In this document: positions 15,488-21,951 of the stretch, in pieces
How positions within the stretch are numbered: position 1 is the first letter of the stretch
Layout of the letters: the number at the start of each line of letters is the position of its first letter
NCBI GenBank assembly: GCA_910577075.1
Contig: CAJTKV010000026.1
Location: forward strand, 1 to 27,782
Reading direction: 5' to 3'
DNA length: 27,782 nucleotides
Origin: an uncultured Bacilli bacterium
GTDB taxonomy: Bacteria; Bacillota_I; Bacilli_A; RF39; UBA660
Position numbers and translations under genes: made by a program
Notes under the pieces: generated by a model
Seen by the model: the letters and a program-made list of their open reading frames with translations, nothing else
The model's database searches: none
What the model was told of the DNA's origin: nothing

Positions 15488-16099
15488 ATGAAAAATATTT
15501 ATTTTATTGGAGGATCTCCATGTGCTGGCAAGAGCACCATAAGTGAAATAATTGCTAAAAAATATGATTTATATTATTTTAAAGTTGATGATTATTTAGA
15601 AAAATATATGCAATTGGCAGCAAATAATAATAAGCCATTATGTAAGAAAAACTTGTCTCTTGATTCTGATGGGATATGGATGCGTGATCCTAAGCTTCAG
15701 GCAAATGAAGAGTTTGGTATCTATAAAGAAATATTTGATATTTTAATAAACGACTTAGAAAAAATTGATTGCAACAAGCCTATTATTACTGAAGGATGTG
15801 CCTATATTCCTACTTTAATGAAAAATTTAGGAATTGCTACAACTAGATATTTATCGATTATTCCGACAAAGGAATTTCAAATATCGCATTACCAAAAAAG
15901 ATTCTGGGTACCTGATGTATTAAAAAATTGCTCTAATAAAGATAAGGCATTTAAGAATTGGATGGAAAGAGATCATTTATTTGCTCTAGAAATAAAAAAG
16001 CAATGTGATAAAGAAAATTATAAAGTTATTATTAATGACGGAAATATTAGCATAGATAAGATGATAAATGAAGTTATTAAGCATTTTAAAATAGATTAA
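15488..16099 (+). CDS. P-loop kinase-like protein
   Basis: This 203-residue protein starts with a Walker A loop right after the first strand: IYFIGGSPCAGKSTISE (G9-x4-G14-K15-S16). DYYFKVDDYLEKY-like sequence (YYFKVDDYLEKY) follows, where the Asp pair resembles the phosphate-acceptor-binding motif of small-molecule kinases such as AAA_33/uridine-kinase-like proteins. KPIITEGCAYIP may be the Walker B-type strand, with the TEG acidic residue. ATG 15488 is chosen over GTG 15470 because TGAGGAG lies between them as SD. The substrate is unknown; a nucleoside, sugar or antibiotic kinase are all possible. It is followed by the tyrS T-box leader, which has its own promoter. Confidence 0.72.
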   Translation: MKNIYFIGGSPCAGKSTISEIIAKKYDLYYFKVDDYLEKYMQLAANNNKPLCKKNLSLDSDGIWMRDPKLQANEEFGIYKEIFDILINDLEKIDCNKPIITEGCAYIPTLMKNLGIATTRYLSIIPTKEFQISHYQKRFWVPDVLKNCSNKDKAFKNWMERDHLFALEIKKQCDKENYKVIINDGNISIDKMINEVIKHFKID

Positions 16100-16126
16100 A
16101 TAAAAATTTTTGATAATAAAAGTCGT

Positions 16127-16155
16127 TTGCATTTTTATACAAAATATATTATAAT
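16127..16155 (+). promoter_or_regulatory. sigma-A promoter of the tyrS leader
   Basis: -35 TTGCAT (16127-16132), a 17-base spacer and a perfect -10 TATAAT (16150-16155), giving a start near 16162 just before the T-box leader. Confidence 0.8.
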
Positions 16156-16161
16156 CAAGTC

Positions 16162-16378
16162 AGTTAATTAAAAAGCGATTCATTCGAAGTAATTATTTTA
16201 AAATATTTTGTAGAGAACTTATGGTTGGTGAAAATAAGTAAAATTAAAATAATGAATTACAGATGATGATTTTAAATCGGTTAGATACCGTTATCAACAA
16301 GAGGTAATAAACTATTATTACAAATAAAGGTGGTACCACGAGCAAATTCGTCCTTTGGGGATGCTTTGCTCGTTTTTT
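16162..16378 (+). promoter_or_regulatory. T-box riboswitch, tyrosine-specific (UAC specifier)
   Basis: All main T-box parts are visible. The stem I distal loop GGTTGGTGAAA is closed by ACTTAT/ATAAGT (about 16217-16239). A helix ATTATTTTAA/TTAAAATAAT lies below it. The specifier TAC is at 16258-16260, followed by AGA, as usual. A stem III region contains CGGTTAGATACCGTTATC. The conserved T-box core AAGGTGGTACCACG is at 16327-16340. The variable base after TGG is T, which pairs with discriminator A73 of tRNA-Tyr. Uncharged tRNA-Tyr would bind and favour the antiterminator, allowing tyrS transcription. Charged tRNA lets the terminator at 16339-16378 form. Confidence 0.93.
16339..16378 (+). terminator. 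T-box leader terminator
   Basis: CGAGCAAA (16339-16346) and TTTGCTCG (16365-16372) form the terminator stem, followed by six T residues. The 5' arm overlaps the end of the T-box core, so terminator and antiterminator are mutually exclusive. Confidence 0.9.
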
Positions 16379-16398
16379 ATTTCGAGGAGGTGGTTTGT

Positions 16399-16500
16399 AT
16401 GGATGAGTATTATTACTATTATTGCTTTGATGATTGTAATTTAATTAGCTATACAAAAAACAAGAGAGGAATAAAAAAATATGGAAAAGAAATTATTTGA
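16399..16500 (+). CDS. Tyr-rich small ORF (possible leader peptide) overlapping tyrS start
   Basis: A 33-codon ORF lies just after the T-box terminator. Its SD is GAGGAGGTGG (16384-16393), close to perfect and eight bases from the ATG. The peptide starts MDEYYYYYCFDDCNLISY: five consecutive Tyr codons (TAT TAT TAC TAT TAT, 16408-16422) and seven Tyr in total. It ends with TGA at 16498-16500, 20 bases inside tyrS and out of its frame. A ribosome translating it therefore runs over the tyrS SD (AGAGAGGA, 16463-16470) and start. This layout recalls attenuator leader peptides. A ribosome stalled at the Tyr run would leave the tyrS SD free, whereas steady translation would cover it. It may also be a small protein with no regulatory role. 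Existence of the ORF is certain; function is inference. Confidence 0.55.
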   Translation: MDEYYYYYCFDDCNLISYTKNKRGIKKYGKEII

Positions 16501-17719
16501 TATATTAAAGGAAAGAGGATATGTAAAAGATTTAACTCACGAAAGAGAAATTATTGATTTAGTCAATGGAGAACCTTTTGTCTTCTATTTGGGAATAGAC
16601 CCAACAGCTGACAGTCTTCATATTGGGCATTTTTTTGCCTTAACCATGTTTAGGTGGTTACAAGATTTTGGACATCATGGAATTATACTTATAGGAGGAG
16701 CTACTGCTTTAATTGGTGATCCAACAGGAAAAAGTGATATGCGAAAAATGCTTTCCAAAGAAGAAGTTGCGCATAATAAAGCAGAAGTAAAGGAATTAGT
16801 TAAAAGGTTTGTAAAAACGGATGGAGATAATCCTGCCATTATTGTCGATAATGCCGATTGGATTTGTGATAAAACTTATGTTGATTTTATGAGAGATATT
16901 GGGGTGCATTTTAATGTTAATAATATGTTATCAGCCGATTGTTATAAGAAAAGATTAGAAAATGGGGGATTAACATTTCTTGAAATGGGCTATATGTTAA
17001 TGCAAGCATTTGACTTTGTTCATTTAAATAAGGAGTTCGGATGTAAGTTACAAATTGGTGGTTCAGATCAATGGGGAAATATTTTAGCAGGTGCTGATCT
17101 TTCTCGTAAAATTGGCTTCAGTGAAGGAAAGAAGATTGAGCCATTATTTGGCTTTACTTGTCCACTACTTATCAAAGCCGATGGGGAAAAAATGGGTAAA
17201 ACAGCTTCAGGAACGTTATGGGTATCAAGAGATAAGACAACGCCATTTGACTTTTTTCAAGCGTGGATGAATTCCTTTGATGAAGATGTTGAAAGAAGCT
17301 TATCATTTTTCACAAGAATGGAAATATCCGATATTAAAAAGTTATGTGCAAGGGATATAAGAGAAGCAAAAAAAATACTGGCCTTTGAAGTTACTAAATT
17401 AGTTCATGGCGAAGAAGAGGCAATTAAAGCTAGACAAACAGCTGAAGAATTATTTAGTAATAAAGGTATCTCTGAAAATATGCCTTCAATTACCATTTCT
17501 AAAGATATATTAGATATCAATATTGTTGATTTACTTATTGAAACCAATTTAGTATCTTCTAAATCGGAAGCCAGAAGATTAATAGAACAAAATGGAATAT
17601 CTTTAAATCAAGAGAAAGTTAAATCAGTTGAACAATTAGTTACCTCAAATGATTTGCAAGATAGTTCAGTAGTTATCCAAAAGGGTAAAAAAATATTTTT
17701 AAAAGTTATTTTTCAATAA
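16481..17719 (+). CDS. tyrS: tyrosyl-tRNA synthetase
   Basis: This 412-residue class I aminoacyl-tRNA synthetase joins tyrosine to tRNA-Tyr using ATP. HIGH is intact (D44-S-L-H47-I-G-H50). The KMSKS loop is K237-M-G-K-T in ADGEKMGKTASG, the form usual for bacterial TyrRS. IGGSDQWGNILAG is the TyrRS signature. The C-terminal S4 RNA-binding domain contains VSSKSEARRLIEQNGISLN. Length is normal for the bacterial enzyme. The ATG 16481 has AGAGAGGA ten bases upstream. Transcription is controlled by the Tyr T-box upstream. Translation may also be affected by the small Tyr-rich ORF that overlaps the start. Confidence 0.97.
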   Translation: MEKKLFDILKERGYVKDLTHEREIIDLVNGEPFVFYLGIDPTADSLHIGHFFALTMFRWLQDFGHHGIILIGGATALIGDPTGKSDMRKMLSKEEVAHNKAEVKELVKRFVKTDGDNPAIIVDNADWICDKTYVDFMRDIGVHFNVNNMLSADCYKKRLENGGLTFLEMGYMLMQAFDFVHLNKEFGCKLQIGGSDQWGNILAGADLSRKIGFSEGKKIEPLFGFTCPLLIKADGEKMGKTASGTLWVSRDKTTPFDFFQAWMNSFDEDVERSLSFFTRMEISDIKKLCARDIREAKKILAFEVTKLVHGEEEAIKARQTAEELFSNKGISENMPSITISKDILDINIVDLLIETNLVSSKSEARRLIEQNGISLNQEKVKSVEQLVTSNDLQDSSVVIQKGKKIFLKVIFQ

Positions 17720-17722
17720 ATT

Positions 17723-17769
17723 AAAAAAGGCAAGAATGTAGAAACTTTATTCTATAATTGCCTTTTTTT
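17723..17769. terminator. bidirectional intrinsic terminator
   Basis: AAAAAAGGCAA (17723-17733) and TTGCCTTTTTT (17758-17768) form an 11-bp stem with a further small hairpin inside. A and T runs on its two sides let it serve tyrS and the convergent HAD gene. Confidence 0.85.
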
Positions 17770-17785
17770 ATTATGGTAGCAAATA

Positions 17786-18343
17786 TTAATTATTTAAAAG
17801 TATATCTCTAATTTCTTTCCAGTTATTAACTCTAATAATATTTTGTCTCTTTAATTCTTCATCCGTTAAATCTTTATTATGCCATGCTGTAAAAAGTAAC
17901 TTTGTTGTTGCTCCTTCGATATTACTTGTTTTATCGTCTATTTTTATATCACAGTTAATTATGGCTTTGTTCACGGCGAATATAAAATTATTAGGGTCAA
18001 TAAAATCTAATTTTTTATAGAGAAAATTGTATTTATTTTTTAAATTATTTCCAGCAAATTTAATTATCTCTTTCCAAATATAATCAGTACATATATAAAT
18101 CTCATAGTGTTTACTTAATTCTTTTAATACATCATAGCAATCTGGTAAAAGAGTAGCATTTTCATACATATCCATATCTTTAAATTTGCTGAAGAAATCA
18201 TCCTTTTTATCGCCTAAAATATCTTGGATGTAATAACTTTTGATGCTTCCATAATTGGGTATATAACCTAAATAATCTTCTAGTATTTGAGTAAAATTAC
18301 CATAAGTTAATACATCATCCATATCTACCATTATTGATTTCAT
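17786..18343 (-). CDS. HAD-superfamily hydrolase, 5'(3')-deoxyribonucleotidase-like
   Basis: This 185-residue protein begins MKSIMVDMDDVLTYG. D7 and D9 are the nucleophile and general acid of the HAD DxD motif. IYICTDY is motif II (T/S after a strand), and DIKIDDKTSNIEG supplies the motif IV acidic residues that bind Mg2+. The layout and the DMDDVL start match the NT5C/deoxyribonucleotidase-like branch, which dephosphorylates nucleoside monophosphates. It lies eight bases after a Nudix gene on the same strand, with a GGTGG SD, so the two probably form a small nucleotide-sanitation operon. Confidence 0.78.
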   Translation of the reverse strand: MKSIMVDMDDVLTYGNFTQILEDYLGYIPNYGSIKSYYIQDILGDKKDDFFSKFKDMDMYENATLLPDCYDVLKELSKHYEIYICTDYIWKEIIKFAGNNLKNKYNFLYKKLDFIDPNNFIFAVNKAIINCDIKIDDKTSNIEGATTKLLFTAWHNKDLTDEELKRQNIIRVNNWKEIRDILLNN

Positions 18344-18351
18344 CTTGCCAC

Positions 18352-18813
18352 CTACATTTTTCTTATCTCATACTCAATAACTTTACAGTTATCATCCAAC
18401 AAAAATTTTCCTTCAAATAATTCATCTTTGAATAGATATGGTGCAAATTTTTCATTTTGATCAAACTGTTTAATCTTAGATAAATCATCAGTTTTAATCC
18501 ATTCCAATTGACCTTCTGATGAATCTGAACATAGTTTACCTTCAAATTCACTTGCTGTATAGACAAATATTATTCCCTCATAAGAATCTTTCCAATAGGA
18601 AATACCTTGCAACTTTGGATTTATGAGTGTTAAGCCTGTTTCCTCTTTAAATTCTCGTATTATACAATCTAAAGGACTTTCTCCCGTTTCAAATTTTCCT
18701 CCAGGAGGAGCATAAACTTGTCCCCATTTTTTAGCAAATTTAATCATTAGTACTTGATTATCTTTTTTTAAATAACATACTGTAGCATTGAGATGCGCAA
18801 CTCTTTCTTTCAT
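18352..18813 (-). CDS. Nudix hydrolase (MutT/8-oxo-dGTPase-like)
   Basis: This 153-residue protein has a complete Nudix box: G39-x5-E45-x7-R53-E54-F-x-E57-E58-x-G60-L, preceded by WGQVYAPPGG. Nudix enzymes hydrolyse nucleoside diphosphate-X compounds using Mg2+ or Mn2+ bound by the box glutamates. The size fits small MutT-like members. The specific substrate cannot be read from sequence. It is first in the two-gene minus-strand operon with the HAD hydrolase; its ATG at 18813 has a GGAGG SD. Confidence 0.88.
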   Translation of the reverse strand: MKERVAHLNATVCYLKKDNQVLMIKFAKKWGQVYAPPGGKFETGESPLDCIIREFKEETGLTLINPKLQGISYWKDSYEGIIFVYTASEFEGKLCSDSSEGQLEWIKTDDLSKIKQFDQNEKFAPYLFKDELFEGKFLLDDNCKVIEYEIRKM

Positions 18814-18922
18814 ACATACCTCCAGAGTCTTTTCATGCTAAATATTTTACCATATCTAGAACTATTTTTATACCAATTCTAGTATAATTTATCATTTATG
18901 TATATAAAAAAATAAAATTGAT

Positions 18923-18931
18923 TGATATAAT
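18923..18931 (+). promoter_or_regulatory. extended -10 promoter element
   Basis: TGATATAAT is a TGn extended -10 with consensus TATAAT at 18926-18931. It predicts a start near 18938, only about nine bases before the GTG at 18947. The rest of the 133-base divergent gap is AT-rich. Confidence 0.5.
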
Positions 18932-18946
18932 AAAAATGGTGATAAT

Positions 18947-20182
18947 GTGATAAAAGTATATAAAAGAATCGAAAAAAGTCTCGATAATCCCTTTGGTATA
19001 TTAGAAGTCGATAATTTAAAAGATTTAAATAAACCATTTTTAATGTGTCTTTCTGCCCATGAGAATTTAGCTAAATCTGTCTTTGGAATGATAAAAATGG
19101 GAGCTAATGCTGCAAGAGTAAACACGCCTTTCGAATATGCGGCTGGATTTAAAATAGAGGAGTTTCCGGTTGACTTTTTAGGAGTAACATTTGAAAAAGA
19201 CGATAAATATCAAAAAAGTTATGAAGAAATAGCCGAATTACTATATTCATTCTTATTAGGTAATGGTTCAAAAAAAATAGATGAAATTAAAAAGAATGCC
19301 AGAAGAATAAACTTTATGACATATTGTGATGGCACATTAACGTACGCAAAATTAGAAAAAGTAATAGAAGAAAAAATGGCTGCCGATGGTTTTTCAGAAA
19401 GTGACATTAGTGAAATTTTATCCCAAATATCATTGTTAGCTATTGGAACTATGACTGACACTAGTAATTTACATTCAACATCAGTTACAGTTATTGATAC
19501 CAATGATTCGGAAATATATACAGAAAGATCCACGATATATAAAAAATTATTACAAGAAAAGCAAAAAAAGAGTATGTATGGTAATCTTAGAAATAATAAT
19601 GCTTTATATATTTTTGAGGGAAGTGGAAAACATTCTTTGAAAGAGTATTTTAAGAATGATAATAGTGCTAAGCCTGCTATTTGCAGTGTAGTATCTCAAT
19701 TTTTACAAAATTCTATAGATAATGAACAACAAGATAACTTAGATAATATTTCCATTGAGGATGCCTTACAACAATTAAGCATATATGGCGAGGAAGCCGA
19801 TAATTCACTTTCTTTAATTAGAAAATTAGATGAGGCATTAAGTTATAGTGGAGCTCTCAAGTATACAGTTGACGAAGCAAAAATCAGACATGAACTAGAT
19901 ATTTCGTATCAAAGTGTTCAAAAAATGCGATTGCAATTAGAAGCACTAGAACGCGATAAAAAGCGAAAAGATGAATCTTTGAATCTAATTGTAGACGGAA
20001 TAAAGCAATATTGCAGCGATACTACTTTTTATCAAATATTAGTATCTTCAAAAATGTGGCAAGCACCTATTGGCAGAAACGTATTTGAAGAGCCAAGTGA
20101 TAAACAAGTTAGACAAGAATATAGTGAAATGTTATCTAATATGGAGCAAACAGATCAAATGGGACACAACCCTAAAATATAA
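18947..20182 (+). CDS. unknown protein, 411 residues, coiled-coil C-terminus
   Basis: I do not recognise this protein. The first part (KPFLMCLSAHENLAKSVFGM, then GANAARVNTPFEYAAGF) suggests an alpha/beta domain. A serine-rich stretch follows (IGTMTDTSNLHSTSVTVIDTND, about residues 164-185), reminiscent of a hydrophobic strand plus polar loop. The last third is strongly helical (LRLQLEALERDKKRKDESL-type heptads near residues 325-350), suggesting a coiled coil. There is no signal peptide or membrane helix. GTG 18947 with GGTGAT as SD fits the promoter -10 just upstream. It stands alone, divergent from the Nudix operon. Confidence 0.65.
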   Translation: MIKVYKRIEKSLDNPFGILEVDNLKDLNKPFLMCLSAHENLAKSVFGMIKMGANAARVNTPFEYAAGFKIEEFPVDFLGVTFEKDDKYQKSYEEIAELLYSFLLGNGSKKIDEIKKNARRINFMTYCDGTLTYAKLEKVIEEKMAADGFSESDISEILSQISLLAIGTMTDTSNLHSTSVTVIDTNDSEIYTERSTIYKKLLQEKQKKSMYGNLRNNNALYIFEGSGKHSLKEYFKNDNSAKPAICSVVSQFLQNSIDNEQQDNLDNISIEDALQQLSIYGEEADNSLSLIRKLDEALSYSGALKYTVDEAKIRHELDISYQSVQKMRLQLEALERDKKRKDESLNLIVDGIKQYCSDTTFYQILVSSKMWQAPIGRNVFEEPSDKQVRQEYSEMLSNMEQTDQMGHNPKI

Positions 20183-20253
20183 GATTTTTAATAAAGCAAA
20201 GATAAAAATAATAAATTCTATTGTCATTTATTATTAGTTTAGGAGGAAAAATT

Positions 20254-20919
20254 ATGAATTATATAGGCAGTAAACAAATAGAAATTGATCGTTTAGTACT
20301 TAAAGCACAAACTATGTAGGAGCAAAAACGATTATGGGAAATTTTAATGATTCCAGAAGTTAATAAATACTATTTAACTGTTCCTTCAAAATTTAGAGAA
20401 AAATTATTGGACTGGAATAAACAAGAAGAATATTATAGAGCAGATATGGAACATGCCAATGATCCAAATATATTTAGATGGAGTATCTTTTTAAAGGAAA
20501 CAGGGGAATGTATAGGTAGAGTTTCCTGTCATGAAAGACAACATGAGGATGAAAGTATTACTAATCCAAGTATAAGAGGCGTTGGATGGTATATAGATCC
20601 ACATTACCAAGGAAAAGGATATGCAACAGAAGCGGCAACAGCCATGATTGATTATATGTTCGAGGAAGTTGATATCAGTGAAATTATAACAGGCGCTGCT
20701 ATTTCAAATCCTGCTTCATGGATGATTATGGAAAAACTTGGATTTACTAGACAAAATAAAACACAAATGGTTCAATATACTTATTTAGATGAACCTGTTG
20801 AAGACTATTCATACAATATGACAAAAGAACAATGGTTAAATTTTAAAGATCAAAAAAATATAAGGAGAAGATTTTATGCAATTAATACTTTGTGGTGGGG
20901 GATCTGGAGAACAAAATAA
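20254..20919 (+). pseudogene. GNAT acetyltransferase, broken by in-frame TAG
   Basis: A strong AGGAGG SD (20241-20246) precedes ATG 20254. The frame reads MNYIGSKQIEIDRLVLKAQTM, then TAG at 20317-20319, then continues in frame as EQKRLWEILMIPEVNKYYL to the end of a complete RimJ/RimL-type GNAT. The acetyl-CoA loop is YQGKGYATEA. A single change from AAG or CAG would explain the stop. The reading end is also unusual: a run of seven A at 20852-20858 pushes the frame past a TAA at 20861-20863, so the ORF overruns the next gene by 44 bases. With six A the protein would end in KDQKI. The gene is probably inactive, unless the stop is a sequencing error or restart occurs at ATG 20347. Confidence 0.8.
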
Positions 20920-21598
20920 ATTAGCTAATCAAAAACTTAATGAGATTATAGATCATACTAAGCCTATGTTATTCATACCATTAGCTATGGATGAGATTTA
21001 ACATCCTTATGATGGTTGTTTTGAATGGATACAAGAAGAATTATCAAATGTAAATATCCCAAGTATTGAAATGGTTAGAAGTTTTGAAGAACTTGCTTCT
21101 AAAAATTTGCAACATTATGCTGCATTATTTATTGGTGGAGGAAATACTTATAAATTATTATTAGGATTAAAACAAAGTGGTTCTTTTAATAAGATTAGGG
21201 ATTATATCAATAATAATGGTATTGTAATAGGTAGAAGTGCTGGAGCAGTTATATTTGGTTATGACATAAATATAATTGCAAGTATGGATCAAAATGATGT
21301 AAATTTAACAGATACTAAAGGATTTGATATGTTATCAGGAATTTCTGTTTTTCCACACTATACTAACAAAAAATCTAAATTAACTGAAGAAGAAAATGAA
21401 GAAAGATTAAATAAATTTACAAAATCAATAATTCATTTTTCCCAATCAGTAGGAGAAGTCATTGCTATTCCAGAAGAAGATGCAATTTATGTAAATAATA
21501 GTAGCATTGAATTATTAGGAACTAGACCTTATTTTACATTTAAAAATGGATTAGTAGATAAATTTGAAATAGAAGATACTAAACAAATTAAAAGATGA
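20876..21598 (+). pseudogene. peptidase S51 / dipeptidase E-like, broken by in-frame TAA
   Basis: GGAGAAG precedes ATG 20876. The reading MQLILCGGGSGEQNKL, then FIPLAMDEI, is interrupted by TAA at 20999-21001. It continues in frame as HPYDGCFEWIQEEL to the end. The nucleophile motif GRSAGAVIFG of S51 peptidases is intact, and IGGGNTYKLL is the expected preceding segment. The family cleaves N-terminal Asp dipeptides or similar substrates; many members are uncharacterised. An AAA-to-TAA change explains the stop. A 176-residue fragment from 21071 keeps the nucleophile but lacks the first strands and any good SD. It decays together with the upstream GNAT. Confidence 0.8.
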
Positions 21599-21633
21599 TA
21601 AAGAGCATACTTAGCGTCAATATCATCTTTTTT
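21592..21633 (+). terminator. intrinsic terminator
   Basis: AAGATGATA (21592-21600) and TATCATCTT (21621-21629) form a 9-bp stem followed by a T run to 21633. The stop of the S51 pseudogene lies in the 5' arm. Confidence 0.75.
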
Positions 21634-21658
21634 CATTTATCATCTCATTTTTTACAAC

Positions 21659-21682
21659 AAAAAATCTATCTTTCGATAGATT
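21659..21682 (-). terminator. intrinsic terminator of the tRNA-Gly gene
   Basis: On the minus strand AATCTATC-GAAA-GATAGATT is followed by a T run. A second hairpin (AACTTGG/CCAAGTT, plus 21692-21712) lies between it and the tRNA. Confidence 0.8.
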
Positions 21683-21721
21683 TCTATATTAAACTTGGTA
21701 TTATTCCAAGTTACTTTCAAA

Positions 21722-21796
21722 TGGAGCAAGTGAAGGGAATCGAACCCTCGTCTCGACCTTGGCAAGGTCGCATTCTAGCCGTTGAACCACACCTGC
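21722..21796 (-). tRNA. tRNA-Gly (GCC)
   Basis: Read on the minus strand, the acceptor GCAGGTG pairs with CACTTGC (one G-U pair). The anticodon arm is CGACC-TTGCCAA-GGTCG with anticodon GCC. The T arm is GAGGG-TTCGATT-CCCTT. U73 is the discriminator, usual for bacterial tRNA-Gly, and CCA is encoded. A promoter lies just upstream and a terminator downstream, so it is a solitary tRNA unit. Confidence 0.95.
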
Positions 21797-21806
21797 ACGC
21801 ATTAAT

Positions 21807-21835
21807 AATATAACAAAAAAATGGGCTAGTTTCAA
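21807..21835 (-). promoter_or_regulatory. sigma-A promoter of tRNA-Gly
   Basis: On the minus strand -35 TTGAAA (21830-21835), a 17-base spacer and -10 TATATT (21807-21812), a few bases before the tRNA 5' end. Confidence 0.75.
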
Positions 21836-21916
21836 GACTAAATTGCAAAAATAATAAATATCGACAAATTTATTTCTTAAGATATTCTTAAATATCTACA
21901 AATATTTTTTCTTATG

Positions 21917-21925
21917 TGGTATAAT
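21917..21925 (+). promoter_or_regulatory. extended -10 promoter of the LTA-synthase-like gene
   Basis: TGGTATAAT is a TGn extended -10 (TATAAT at 21920-21925). The -35 position holds TACAAA (21897-21902), a weak match. A GGAAGG SD follows before ATG 21952. Confidence 0.6.
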
Positions 21926-21951
21926 TATGGACAGTAGGAAGGTACTATATT

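Noticed and set aside
20207..20235. AATAATAAAT/ATTTATTATT hairpin between the 411-residue gene and the GNAT pseudogene as a terminator
   Set aside because: The stem has no G or C pair and no T run follows.
20254..21598. Stop-codon reassignment or readthrough as explanation of the TAG and TAA
   Set aside because: TAA and TAG end many other genes in the window, and the two interruptions use different stops, so independent nonsense mutations are simpler.
21595..21813. 72-residue plus-strand ORF containing MEQVKGIEPSSRPWQGRILAVEP
   Set aside because: It is the antisense reading of tRNA-Gly (21722-21796), a well-known false-protein pattern.
21880..21897. AGATAT-TCTTAA-ATATCT inverted repeat upstream of the LTA-synthase-like gene as an operator
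   Set aside because: Short, A/T only, and expected by chance in such AT-rich DNA.
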